This document shows, piece after piece, positions 28,288 to 37,282 of a DNA stretch of 64,000 nt (position 1 is its first letter; every line of letters starts with the position of its first letter). Origin of the DNA: Providencia alcalifaciens DSM 30120 (GTDB lineage Bacteria > Pseudomonadota > Gammaproteobacteria > Enterobacterales > Enterobacteriaceae); NCBI RefSeq assembly GCF_000173415.1, contig NZ_ABXW01000047.1, forward strand, positions 1 through 64,000, in the 5' to 3' direction. The notes beneath the pieces were generated by a model. That model worked only from the letters and a program-made list of their open reading frames with translations, ran no database searches and had not been told where the DNA came from. Position numbers and translations under genes: made by a program.

Positions 28288-29943
28288 ATGAATGGCTCAT
28301 CTGTGACTGAAACGGATGTCATCATTATCGGTGGTGGCGCAACAGGCGCAGGGGTCGCTCGTGACTGCGCTCGCCGTGGATTAAAGGCAGTTTTGCTGGA
28401 ACGGCATGATATTGCGACAGGTGCAACAGGGCGTAACCATGGCTTATTACACAGCGGTGCTCGCTATGCTGTTACTGACAGTGAATCGGCAAGAGAGTGT
28501 ATAGAAGAAAATAAAATACTGAAACGTATCGCTCATCATTGTATTGAAAAAACCGATGGGCTTTTTATTACCCTGCCAGAAGATAGTCTTGAATACCAAC
28601 AGCAATTTATTACTGCATGTCAATCAGCTGGCATTGATGCTCAAGCGATTGATCCCGCGGAAGCTATTCGTTTAGAGCCTTCAGTCAACCCGCGTTTAAT
28701 TGGTGCGGTTCGCGTACCGGATGGCACCGTCGATCCCTTTCGTTTGACTGCTGCCAATATGTTAGATGCTCGCGAGCACGGCGCTAAAGTTCTGACTTAC
28801 CATGAAGTGATTGGCTTGATCCGCCAAGGGGATAAAGTGCGTGGTGTCACCGTTTATGATCATCAAGCGAAAAGACAGTACGATATTCATGCGCAAATTG
28901 TCGTCAATGCTGGTGGAATTTGGGGACAGAAAATTGCCGAATACGCGGATCTGAAAATCAAAATGTTCCCAGCGAAAGGCGCATTACTTATTTTAGGTCA
29001 CCGTCTTAACAACATGGTGATCAACCGTTGCCGTAAACCAGCGGATGCGGACATTCTGGTTCCGGGAGATACCATTTCTCTGATTGGTACTACGTCAACG
29101 CATATCGAATATGACCAAATCGATAATATGTATGTGACACCAGAAGAAGTGGATATTTTGATCCGCGAAGGTTCTATGTTATCCCCTGCGTTAGCGACAA
29201 CGCGCATTTTACGCGCATATGCGGGTGTTCGCCCATTAGTGGCGAGTGATGATGACCCTTCTGGCCGTAACGTCAGCCGCGGTATTGTGTTACTCGACCA
29301 CGCAAAACGCGATGGTTTAGACGGTTTCATTACCATTACGGGCGGCAAGTTAATGACTTATCGCTTAATGGCGGAATGGGCGACCAACAAAGTTTGTGAA
29401 AAATTGGGTGTTACAACCCCATGCACGACGGCGGAAGAGCCACTACCAGGATCTCAACACAGCGCAGAAGAAGCGTTGCGTAATGTGGTCTCTATCCCAG
29501 CACCTATTCGCGGCTCTGCGGTTTATCGTCATGGTGATAGGGCGTCTGCGATCCTCAGTGCTAACCGTTTAGATAAAAGCTTGGTGTGTGAGTGTGAAGC
29601 GGTGACGGCGGGGGAAGTTCGTTATGCAGTGGAATCTTTAACCGTCAACAACTTGCTCGATTTACGCCGTCGTACCCGTGTGGGTATGGGCACGTGCCAA
29701 GGTGAGCTTTGTGCTTGCCGCGCGGCTGGATTACTCAATCGTTTTAACGTCACCACACCACATGAAACCGAGCAGCAACTGGGGCACTTCTTAAATGAGC
29801 GTTGGAAAGGGGTGAGACCGATTGCTTGGGGGGATGCTTTGCGTGAAAGTGAGTTCACCAGTTGGGTATATCACGGATTATGTGGCATGAATGAAAGTAC
29901 ATTGAGCCAGCCTGCTCAGAAGGAGGCAGAGAATGAAATATGA
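28288..29943 (+). CDS. glpA: Anaerobic glycerol-3-phosphate dehydrogenase subunit A
   Basis: FAD-containing catalytic subunit that oxidises glycerol-3-phosphate to dihydroxyacetone phosphate under anaerobic conditions. The 551 aa protein opens with the dinucleotide fold DVIIIGGGATGAGVARDCAR. GATGRNHGLLHSGARYAV is a GlpA/D signature. The C-terminal BFD-like [2Fe-2S] region shows CECEAVTAGE and GTCQGELCACRA. Electrons pass via GlpB and GlpC to menaquinone and on to fumarate reductase. GTGAGG precedes the ATG, and the end overlaps glpB by 11 bases. Confidence 0.97.
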   Translation: MNGSSVTETDVIIIGGGATGAGVARDCARRGLKAVLLERHDIATGATGRNHGLLHSGARYAVTDSESARECIEENKILKRIAHHCIEKTDGLFITLPEDSLEYQQQFITACQSAGIDAQAIDPAEAIRLEPSVNPRLIGAVRVPDGTVDPFRLTAANMLDAREHGAKVLTYHEVIGLIRQGDKVRGVTVYDHQAKRQYDIHAQIVVNAGGIWGQKIAEYADLKIKMFPAKGALLILGHRLNNMVINRCRKPADADILVPGDTISLIGTTSTHIEYDQIDNMYVTPEEVDILIREGSMLSPALATTRILRAYAGVRPLVASDDDPSGRNVSRGIVLLDHAKRDGLDGFITITGGKLMTYRLMAEWATNKVCEKLGVTTPCTTAEEPLPGSQHSAEEALRNVVSIPAPIRGSAVYRHGDRASAILSANRLDKSLVCECEAVTAGEVRYAVESLTVNNLLDLRRRTRVGMGTCQGELCACRAAGLLNRFNVTTPHETEQQLGHFLNERWKGVRPIAWGDALRESEFTSWVYHGLCGMNESTLSQPAQKEAENEI

Positions 29944-31228
29944 TGCAGTAGTGATGGGCGGAGGCCTTGCCGGTCTTATCTGTGGAATTCGTCTGACTCA
30001 ATCAGGGCTTTCTTGTGCCATCGTGAGTGCTGGGCAGAACGCACTGCATTTCTCGTCGGGTTCATTGGATTTATTAACACATCTTCCTGATGGTACTCAA
30101 GTTGAGCAACCGCTATCGATGTTGGAAGCGCTAAAACAACAAGCTCCGAGTCATCCGTACAGTTTGATTGGGGCAGAAAAAGTGACTGAACTGGCACAAT
30201 TAGCCCAAACTACTTTGCAGCAAGCTGGGCTACATCTAAAAGGCTCTTGCGAAGAAAACCATTACCGTATTACGCCGTTAGGTCATAAGCGAATGACCTG
30301 GCTCAGTCCTGAATCGGTGCCAACAACTGCACTTCATCAACCGATGGAGTTAGGCAAAATTGCGGTTGTGGGCATTGAAGGTTTCCTCGATTTTCAACCG
30401 CAAATGGTGGCGGATGAGTTAGACCGTCAAGGACTCGAAGCGGAAGCGTGCTATGTTCACTTACCGTTGCTTGACCGATTAAGAGAAAACCCAAGCGAGT
30501 TCCGTGCGATTAACGTGGCGCGCTGGTTAGATAGACCTGAAAATATGGCGCAAATTGTGGAAGAAATTGCACCGTTAGTCGCCAATGCGGACGCGGTGTT
30601 TATGCCTGCGTGTATTGGTCTCGACAGTGAAGAGCCAATGTTAGAGTTGCAGAAACGCTTAGGTAAGCCGCTATTTTTACTGCCAACATTACCGCCATCT
30701 TTATTAGGTATTCGCCTTCATGAAATGCTATTACGCCAGTTCCGCCGTCAAGGTGGGATCATGATGCCGGGTGATAAAGTCACTTCCGTCAATTTCGTGG
30801 GATCACGTATTGAATCTGTGCAAACCCGTAACCACGGTAATATTTCATTGAAAGCTAAACATTTTGTGTTGGCGACAGGAAGTTTCTTTAATAACGGCTT
30901 GGTAGCGAAATTTGACCAAGTGTATGAACCCTTGATGCATTTGGATTTAGGCGAAATCGGCGACCGCGCCAAATGGACAAATAAAGAGTTCTTCGCATCT
31001 CAGCCATACATGGCGTTTGGTGTGCAAACTGACAGCCATTTACGGGGTAAAAAACACGGTGAGACGATTGAAAATCTGCATATTGCGGGCGCTGTGTTAG
31101 GAGGTTTTGACCCACTGACTCAAGGCTGTGGTGCAGGGGTTTCGCTGATCACGGGCTTATATGCTGCGAATGAAATCGCGAATGAATTTGCTAAAGATAA
31201 AGCCATGCAGGCGGAGGTGGCGCAATGA
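29933..31228 (+). CDS. glpB: Anaerobic glycerol-3-phosphate dehydrogenase subunit B
   Basis: A 431 aa flavin-binding subunit of GlpABC at the inner face of the membrane. It starts MKYDAVVMGGGLAGLICGIR, a Rossmann dinucleotide motif. GAVLGGFDPLTQGCGAGVSL near the C-terminus is typical of GlpB. It overlaps glpA by 11 bases and glpC by 4 (ATGA), so the three genes are translationally coupled. Confidence 0.95.
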   Translation: MKYDAVVMGGGLAGLICGIRLTQSGLSCAIVSAGQNALHFSSGSLDLLTHLPDGTQVEQPLSMLEALKQQAPSHPYSLIGAEKVTELAQLAQTTLQQAGLHLKGSCEENHYRITPLGHKRMTWLSPESVPTTALHQPMELGKIAVVGIEGFLDFQPQMVADELDRQGLEAEACYVHLPLLDRLRENPSEFRAINVARWLDRPENMAQIVEEIAPLVANADAVFMPACIGLDSEEPMLELQKRLGKPLFLLPTLPPSLLGIRLHEMLLRQFRRQGGIMMPGDKVTSVNFVGSRIESVQTRNHGNISLKAKHFVLATGSFFNNGLVAKFDQVYEPLMHLDLGEIGDRAKWTNKEFFASQPYMAFGVQTDSHLRGKKHGETIENLHIAGAVLGGFDPLTQGCGAGVSLITGLYAANEIANEFAKDKAMQAEVAQ

Positions 31229-32421
31229 GTATTCAAGATGCAAGCTTTGAAAGCTGTATAAAATGCACTGTTTGTACCACCTATTGCCCAGTGGCAAAAG
31301 CGAACCCACTATATCCGGGACCAAAACAAGCGGGTCCTGATGGTGAGCGTTTACGCTTAAAAGACCCGATGATGTACGATGATGCATTGAAATTCTGCAC
31401 TAACTGTAAACGCTGTGAAGTGGCCTGCCCATCGGATGTGAAGATTGGCGACATTATTGCGCGCGCTCGTAATACCTATAGCCAGCAGAAACCGAAACTG
31501 CGTGATGCGATTTTAAGCCATACGGACATTATGGGTTCCTTATCGACCCCATTTGCCCCTGTAGTAAATACCATTACTGGCTTAAAACCCGTTCGCCAAA
31601 TTCTGGATAAAGCTTTAAAAATTGACCATCGTCGTGAGCTGCCTAAATACTCGTTTGGTACTTTCCGTCGTTGGTATGGTAAACAAGCCGCGGAACAAGC
31701 GAAGTTTGAAGAGCAAGTGGCTTTTTTCCATGGTTGTTATGTGAATTATAACCATCCACAGTTGGGTAAAGATTTAATCAAAGTTTTTAATGGCATGAAT
31801 ATTGGTGTTCAGCTGCTAAAACGTGAAAAATGTTGTGGTGTGGCACTGATCGCAAACGGATTTATGAAGCAAGCGAAACGCCAAGCGAATGTGAATTTAG
31901 AGTCGCTCCAAGAGACAATTTTAGAAAAACACATTCCGGTGGTTGCAACTTCTTCAACTTGCACATTCACCATTCGTGATGAGTATACCCATGTGCTGGA
32001 TGTTGATACTTCGGAGATGCGCGATAACATTGAATTAGCGACTCGCTATATTTATCGTCTTCTGGAAGAAGGGCGCGAGCTGAAACTGAAACACACACCA
32101 TTAAAAGTGGCTTATCACACACCATGCCATATGGAAAAAATGGGTTGGACGTCCTACACCCTTGAACTGATCAAGCGTGTGCCAGGCGTGGAGTTGATTG
32201 TTTTAGATTCACAATGTTGTGGTATTGCAGGAACTTACGGATTCAAAAAAGAGAACTACGAAGTTTCCCAAGGTATTGGGGCTGGGTTGTTCCGTCAAAT
32301 TGAAGAGAGCGGTGCGGATATGGTGATTACCGACTGTGAAACCTGTAAATGGCAAATTGAAATGTCCACCAGTAAGAAATGTGAACACCCAATTTCATTG
32401 CTGGCTCGCGCGCTCGAATAA
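31225..32421 (+). CDS. glpC: Anaerobic glycerol-3-phosphate dehydrogenase subunit C
   Basis: A 398 aa membrane-associated iron-sulfur subunit that links GlpAB to menaquinone. Two ferredoxin-type motifs sit near the N-terminus, CIKCTVCTTYCPVAK and CTNCKRCEVACPSD. Two CCG domains follow, with KREKCCGVALI and SQCCGIAGTYGF, the cysteine-rich motifs of the heterodisulfide-reductase-like family. It is last in glpABC and is followed by a terminator. Confidence 0.97.
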   Translation: MSIQDASFESCIKCTVCTTYCPVAKANPLYPGPKQAGPDGERLRLKDPMMYDDALKFCTNCKRCEVACPSDVKIGDIIARARNTYSQQKPKLRDAILSHTDIMGSLSTPFAPVVNTITGLKPVRQILDKALKIDHRRELPKYSFGTFRRWYGKQAAEQAKFEEQVAFFHGCYVNYNHPQLGKDLIKVFNGMNIGVQLLKREKCCGVALIANGFMKQAKRQANVNLESLQETILEKHIPVVATSSTCTFTIRDEYTHVLDVDTSEMRDNIELATRYIYRLLEEGRELKLKHTPLKVAYHTPCHMEKMGWTSYTLELIKRVPGVELIVLDSQCCGIAGTYGFKKENYEVSQGIGAGLFRQIEESGADMVITDCETCKWQIEMSTSKKCEHPISLLARALE

Positions 32422-32479
32422 TCTATTGTTGTGTTGAGTTCTGTGAATAGTAGTTAGGTATTAATCAAGTTAACCCTTT

Positions 32480-32512
32480 GGGAGATAAGCGAAAACTTAT
32501 CTCCCTTTTTTA
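32480..32512 (+). terminator. glpABC terminator
   Basis: Perfect ten-base stem GGGAGATAAG/CTTATCTCCC (32480-32489 and 32496-32505) followed by six T residues. Confidence 0.94.
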
Positions 32513-32514
32513 TT

Positions 32515-33183
32515 TTAGTGCTGTGGAGATAACTGCTTCTTGCTGGTGGTATCGAAAAAAGTTTTCAAAATGAAATTCAATAACAGACCATAAGCCGGTA
32601 AGAAGAACAGCATACAAATTAACAGCTTGAATACATAGTCAACGAGGGCGATTTCCACCCAATTTGCCGCCATAAATGGATCGCTACTTTGATAAAATGC
32701 GATAAAGAAAAACGCAATCGTATCAATCAGGTTACCAAAAAACATGGCGCAGGCAGGTGCCACAAACCAGCGTTTGTTTTGACGCAGGCGGTTAAATACA
32801 CTGACATCTAAAATTTGCCCAAGAACATAAGCCATAAAACTGGCTGCTGCAATACGCGCAACAAACAGGTTAAATGTCATGGTCGCGGCAAAACCTTGCC
32901 ACTCACCTTGGAAGAATAGAGCTGAAATGACATACGAAATTAACAAGGCAGGCAGCATGACAGCGCTAATAATACGGCGAGCCAACGGTGCACCATAGAT
33001 GCGAACGGTTAAGTCCGTAGCAAGGAAGATAAAGGGAAAAGTAAACGCGCCCCACGTGGTATGGAACCCAAAAATATTGATGGGTAACTGCACCAAGTAG
33101 TTGCTGGATGTAATGATTAAAATATGGAACAACGATAGCCAAATTAACGCAGTGGCTTTTTGCTGCGGAGTAAACGTAAACAT
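32515..33183 (-). CDS. yhhQ: Queuosine precursor transporter YhhQ
   Basis: A 222 aa inner-membrane protein of the COG1738/VUT family that imports the queuosine precursors preQ0/preQ1. Family markers are LFHILIITSSNYLVQLP, TFPFIFLATDLTVRIYG and NLFVARIAAASFMAYVLGQI. The frame extends upstream, but the ATG at 33183 has AAGG seven bases before it and aligns with E. coli YhhQ. Translation from it is probably controlled by the candidate preQ1 riboswitch at 33190-33222. It is divergent from tusA. Confidence 0.95.
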   Translation of the reverse strand: MFTFTPQQKATALIWLSLFHILIITSSNYLVQLPINIFGFHTTWGAFTFPFIFLATDLTVRIYGAPLARRIISAVMLPALLISYVISALFFQGEWQGFAATMTFNLFVARIAAASFMAYVLGQILDVSVFNRLRQNKRWFVAPACAMFFGNLIDTIAFFFIAFYQSSDPFMAANWVEIALVDYVFKLLICMLFFLPAYGLLLNFILKTFFDTTSKKQLSPQH

Positions 33184-33189
33184 ATTGTA

Positions 33190-33222
33190 CCTTTTTAGTC
33201 GCAATGGGGTGAGGGAACCCAT
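33190..33222 (-). promoter_or_regulatory. Candidate preQ1-I riboswitch controlling yhhQ
   Basis: Reading the minus strand, ATGGG pairs with CCCAT across the loop TTCCCTCAC. An A-rich tail GACTAAAAAGG follows, whose AGG can pair with CCT of the loop to form an H-type pseudoknot. This is the layout of the preQ1-I aptamer. The AAGG that closes the pseudoknot (33190-33193) is also the ribosome site of yhhQ, so ligand binding would block translation. Riboswitches of this class are known before COG1738 genes. The fold was judged by eye. Confidence 0.65.
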
Positions 33223-33344
33223 GAATAACATCCCTAAATTGGGAAGAGCGCATCATACTCTCGTTGCGCAACAAAATCAAAACTGTTCATCTTCAGCGTG
33301 CGGCTTTACAATAAGTCTATTGATGACCAAGAGAATGTGGTGCT

Positions 33345-33599
33345 ATGTCTGATTTATTTTCCAATCCAACCAAAACCCTTGATACCTTGGGACTCCGCTG
33401 TCCTGAACCGGTAATGCTAGTGCGTAAAACAGTACGTAACATGGCGGATGGCGATACTTTGCTGATTATTGCAGATGACCCTGCAACCACCCGTGATATC
33501 CCCGGTTTCTGCCGCTTTATGGAGCACGAGTTGTTGGCGGTTGACGCTGATAATGCGCCGTATCGTTATTTATTGCGCAAAAAAAACAGCGGTTTGTAA
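33345..33599 (+). CDS. tusA: Sulfur carrier protein TusA
   Basis: An 84 aa cytoplasmic sulfurtransferase that takes persulfide sulfur from IscS and passes it to TusBCD for 2-thiouridine in tRNA. The catalytic Cys lies in [20 protein letters not shown], containing the CPxP motif (Cys at about residue 19). The body with [20 protein letters not shown] is standard for TusA. The ribosome site is weak. It sits next to yhhQ as in E. coli. Confidence 0.96.
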   Translation: MSDLFSNPTKTLDTLGLRCPEPVMLVRKTVRNMADGDTLLIIADDPATTRDIPGFCRFMEHELLAVDADNAPYRYLLRKKNSGL

Positions 33600-33663
33600 T
33601 GACCCAATTTCGGTATGTTGGATAGCCTCTTTGCTTAGCATGGGGCTATTGTTGATAAATGAT

Positions 33664-34614
33664 TTAATTAAGTGCTTGAATTTCACTGATTGATAAGCCG
33701 GTTATTTTGCTGATAACATCGGCGCTGAATCCGAGCTGTAAGCTTTTTAAAGCAATTTGTTGTAGCGTTTCTTCTCTTCCTTCTTCTCTTCCTTCTTCTT
33801 TTCCTTCGACTCTACCCTCAATTTTACCTTCAATTTTACCTTCATTTTTTAACCGCTGTGCAATATTCATAATAGCTCCTCGATGATTTTCGGCTTGGTC
33901 GATTAATGTCTCGACAATGGAAGTATAATAAGGGGAATCCATGATGATAAATAAGTAATTCAAGATAGTGATCACGTCATTTTTGTCATTATAGTGACTG
34001 TTTAAGATTTGAACGAAGTGCTCAGTGACCTTCTGGTGGTCATTTCGTAATTTTTTGTGTTTCATTGCGAGTTCCATCACAGCGATTTTGCGGTGACTAA
34101 CTATTTCGGTATCCTCAACCACAGTGATATCCACCAACGGGAAAGGGCTGCTATACAGAGCATGGGCTACTTCAGCGTGGGGTAAGCATTGCGTCCATAC
34201 CTCTTCATAAGGGTAAGGGGATGTTTCCCCGTGATAAAACAAAATGGGGACAACGAGCGGTAAGGTTTTATGCCCTTGCTGTAAATGCTGATTCATCGCC
34301 ATGAATGCATAGTGCATTAAACGCCAGCCCATGAGTTTGTCAGGTGTTGACTGATGTTCGACTAATAGATAGATATAGCTATCTCCCATTTTTGTTTGTA
34401 CGGAATAGAGTACATCGGAAAACCGCGTTCTCAGTTTGCTATCAATAAAGGCTGAATTAATGAGGGTTAGCGTATCGAAATCGCACAAGCGTTTAATTTG
34501 CTCAGGTAAATGAAGCTCAAAGAAATCTCGGGCATTGCTCTGTTTTGTCATAAAGCCTTTAAAGGCGGCATCATGAGGTATTGAACTTACATTATTAGTC
34601 ATATCCACACTCAT
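33664..34614 (-). CDS. Rpn family recombination-promoting nuclease / putative transposase
   Basis: About 316 aa, of the Rpn (PDDEXK_2, formerly transposase_31) family of DNA endonucleases related to RpnA-E of E. coli. The N-terminus HDAAFKGFMTKQSNARDFFE is the family start. Catalytic PD-(D/E)xK elements are compatible with FDTLTLINSAFIDSKL and YLLVEHQSTPDK. The C-terminal part carries a run of charged EGK/EGR-type repeats (from about residue 264) before a short helical tail, typical of Rpn proteins and prone to length change. The start is ATG at 34614 or 34602. It is an accessory gene inserted between tusA and zntA. Confidence 0.88.
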   Translation of the reverse strand: MSVDMTNNVSSIPHDAAFKGFMTKQSNARDFFELHLPEQIKRLCDFDTLTLINSAFIDSKLRTRFSDVLYSVQTKMGDSYIYLLVEHQSTPDKLMGWRLMHYAFMAMNQHLQQGHKTLPLVVPILFYHGETSPYPYEEVWTQCLPHAEVAHALYSSPFPLVDITVVEDTEIVSHRKIAVMELAMKHKKLRNDHQKVTEHFVQILNSHYNDKNDVITILNYLFIIMDSPYYTSIVETLIDQAENHRGAIMNIAQRLKNEGKIEGKIEGRVEGKEEGREEGREETLQQIALKSLQLGFSADVISKITGLSISEIQALN

Positions 34615-34746
34615 CAAATGTTGTCGATGACCGAGATATTACCCAATATTTTTGTGTGCGGGAGAAAAGTTAGTCCTAAATTCAGTTGGTGAATGTTTTA
34701 TGTAACTCTTTGCTGTAATTGATTATTTTAAATCTTCCACACATAA

Positions 34747-34777
34747 GAAAACGCCGTAATAATGATAATTACGGCGT
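34747..34777 (-). terminator. zntA terminator
   Basis: Ten-base stem ACGCCGTAAT/ATTACGGCGT (34751-34760 and 34768-34777) followed on the minus strand by TTTTCTT. Confidence 0.88.
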
Positions 34778-34800
34778 CGAGATATCAAATTAAATAAATA

Positions 34801-37134
34801 CTATTTTTTGATTTCGGGCAGCTTCACGCGCAGTAAGCGAACTGCGTTGGCGGTAACTAATGCCGTTGCGCCAGAATCCGCTAATACGGCAACCCATAAT
34901 CCAGTGATACCTAACAAGCTGGTCACCAAGAAAACTGCTTTCAAACCCAAGGCGATAGTGATGTTCTCGCGGATGATCTTCCGTGTGGCTCTGGATAATG
35001 CGACGATTTCAGGTAATCCAGTCAAACGGTTGTGGGTTAAAGCTGCATCCGCAGTTTCTAAAGCAACGTCAGTACCACCACCCATTGCAACACCAATGCT
35101 TGAAGCTTTCATAGCTGGTGCATCATTGATACCGTCACCCACCATCATGGTGTTGTGGTTTCGATTAAGCTCCATGACGGCGGTGACTTTATCTTCAGGT
35201 AGTAATCCCGCACGGAATTCCATGCCAAGCTGATTGGCAATAGCGCTGGCCGCACGAGGGTTATCCCCAGTTAACATGACCGCATTGACATTCAGTGATT
35301 TCAGCATCGCCATTGCCTCAGCTGCATCGCTACGTAAGGTATCTTGCAGAGCGGTTAAGCCGATAACGTGGTTATCTTCGATAGTCACGACAACCGTCTT
35401 ACCTTGGGCTTCTAACGCTTCCACTTTTGCTTGCCACTGGCTGTTTAATGGTGGTTCTACCCTCGAGGGTGCGCTGACTAACACTTGTTTGCCATTAAAG
35501 GAACCTTCAACTCCTTTACCTGCCAGTGCTTTACGCTCTAACGCTTCTTCAACAGTGATAGATAATTCTTCAGCTTTGTTAACAATCGCTTTAGCGAGCG
35601 GATGGTGAGAGCCGACTTCAACCGATGCAGTGATACGAATTAACTCGCTTTCACTCATACCTTCAACTGGGACGACATCCGTAACATGGGGTTTGCCTTC
35701 TGTTAATGTACCGGTTTTATCCAGCGCAATCGTAGTGACAGTGCCCAGTTGCTCTAGCGCTGCGCCACCTTTAATAAGGGCGCCACGTCGCGTTGCTGTT
35801 GCCAGTGCTGAGGTAATTGCAGCGGGGGTTGAAATCACGAGTGCGCAAGGGCAACCAATTAACAGCAGAGTTAGACCACGATAAATCCATGTGTCCCACG
35901 CTGCGCTGAAAAACAGTGGTGGAATGACAATAACCAAGGCTGAAATCAGCATGATAATTGGGGTGTAAATACGGCTAAAGCGGTCGATGAATCGTTCAAT
36001 CGGTGCGCGACGTTCTTCCGCCTCTTCAATCAGTTGCAAGATGCGGTCGATAGCATTTTGACCTTGTTCTGATACCACTTCCATTTGCACCGCTTTGTCG
36101 ACAGATAAACAGCCTGCGGCAACTTTTTCACCAGCACTGCGCTCAACAGGCACTGATTCCCCAGTTAATGCGCTTTCATCAAAGCTGGCAAAGCCAGAGA
36201 CCAGTACTGCATCAGTAGGAAGTCGACCACCTGGAGCGATTTCAATGATATCCCCAGGGCGTAACTGTGCGACAGGAACGGATGTTTTTTGCTCATCTTT
36301 GATAAGCACTGCGTCTTCAGGCACTAAGGCCATTAATGCGCTGACTCCACGTCGAGCGCGCCCCGCAGAGTAGGATTCAAGCATTTCACCCAACATAAAC
36401 AGTAAGATAACCATGGCGGCTTCTTCTGTCGCTTGAATAAAGATTGCCCCAACAGCGGCAACGGTCATCAAGGTTTCAATGGCGAATGGCGAACCGGTGC
36501 GAATTAAACGTAGCGATTTACGTGCAATAGGGTATAACCCAAATAACGTTGTTAAGATAAAAGCCACGTTACCGAGTTGCGGATTAACAAACTCTAATCC
36601 CCAGCTGATTGCCATTAAGATAGCTAAAATAATGACCGGTTTTGCTTCACTCAGTAAGCTTGGTGGCGTAGATGCGGCGCTATTGCTGCCCACATCATGT
36701 AATTCATAACCTGCAGCCTCGACCGTTGAGCGGACGATTGCGGTGACGTCTTTATCCGCATCAACAACCAATTTTTCAGTGGCGAATAGCACTTTTGCTT
36801 GAGCGACTTCGCGAATTTGGGTAATCGCATTTTCGATTTTAGCGGCACAACTAGGGCAATCCATTCCCCTCACAATCCAACTAAAACGTTGTTTAGCGGT
36901 TTGTGTTGGTTCGACATCATCATTAGCTGCGGGTGCTGAATTGCAGCAGCTACCATGTTGATGGGATGTTTCATCATCATCGTGCGCATGACTTTTATCA
37001 TCATGACTATGTTCATGGGAAGATGAGTCATGACTGACATTTTTGCTATTCTCTACTGTTGTTGAAGAACAGCTATTGCCAGAGCAGCAAGATGTCTTAT
37101 GTGCATGGGTATCTTTATGAGAGTGTGAGTGCAT
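34801..37134 (-). CDS. zntA: Zn(II)/Cd(II)/Pb(II)-exporting P-type ATPase
   Basis: A 777 aa P1B-type ATPase of the inner membrane. The first 75 residues are an unusually His- and Cys-rich metal-binding tail (SHSHKDTHAHKTSCCSGNSC and further HEHSHDD-type runs). A heavy-metal-associated domain with GMDCPSCAAK follows at about residue 90. The transmembrane metal site is IGCPCALVIST, the phosphorylation site is DKTGTLT and the hinge is MVGDGINDAPA. GGGGG precedes the ATG. The promoter region contains a ZntR-type operator. Confidence 0.97.
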   Translation of the reverse strand: MHSHSHKDTHAHKTSCCSGNSCSSTTVENSKNVSHDSSSHEHSHDDKSHAHDDDETSHQHGSCCNSAPAANDDVEPTQTAKQRFSWIVRGMDCPSCAAKIENAITQIREVAQAKVLFATEKLVVDADKDVTAIVRSTVEAAGYELHDVGSNSAASTPPSLLSEAKPVIILAILMAISWGLEFVNPQLGNVAFILTTLFGLYPIARKSLRLIRTGSPFAIETLMTVAAVGAIFIQATEEAAMVILLFMLGEMLESYSAGRARRGVSALMALVPEDAVLIKDEQKTSVPVAQLRPGDIIEIAPGGRLPTDAVLVSGFASFDESALTGESVPVERSAGEKVAAGCLSVDKAVQMEVVSEQGQNAIDRILQLIEEAEERRAPIERFIDRFSRIYTPIIMLISALVIVIPPLFFSAAWDTWIYRGLTLLLIGCPCALVISTPAAITSALATATRRGALIKGGAALEQLGTVTTIALDKTGTLTEGKPHVTDVVPVEGMSESELIRITASVEVGSHHPLAKAIVNKAEELSITVEEALERKALAGKGVEGSFNGKQVLVSAPSRVEPPLNSQWQAKVEALEAQGKTVVVTIEDNHVIGLTALQDTLRSDAAEAMAMLKSLNVNAVMLTGDNPRAASAIANQLGMEFRAGLLPEDKVTAVMELNRNHNTMMVGDGINDAPAMKASSIGVAMGGGTDVALETADAALTHNRLTGLPEIVALSRATRKIIRENITIALGLKAVFLVTSLLGITGLWVAVLADSGATALVTANAVRLLRVKLPEIKK

Positions 37135-37187
37135 AAGCGCCCCCTTTTTCTAAATGCGTTTTTAACCATGTTCTCTAATTAGAGTTA

Positions 37188-37219
37188 AGTCTACACTCTA
37201 GAGTAGACTCTAGAGTCAA
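37188..37219 (-). promoter_or_regulatory. ZntR-controlled zntA promoter
   Basis: On the minus strand a -35 TTGACT (37214-37219) and a -10 TAGACT (37188-37193) are separated by 20 bases, the over-long spacer typical of MerR-family promoters. The spacer holds the palindrome ACTCTAGAGT-CT-ACTCTAGAGT (37195-37216), nearly the same as the E. coli ZntR site. A separate palindrome CTCTAATTAGAG lies at 37173-37184 in the leader. Confidence 0.92.
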
Positions 37220-37282
37220 ATGAAAAAGGGGGAGCCAATTGATAAAATTCTCAAATAGCACGTTTTATCAATTGGCGAAGTG

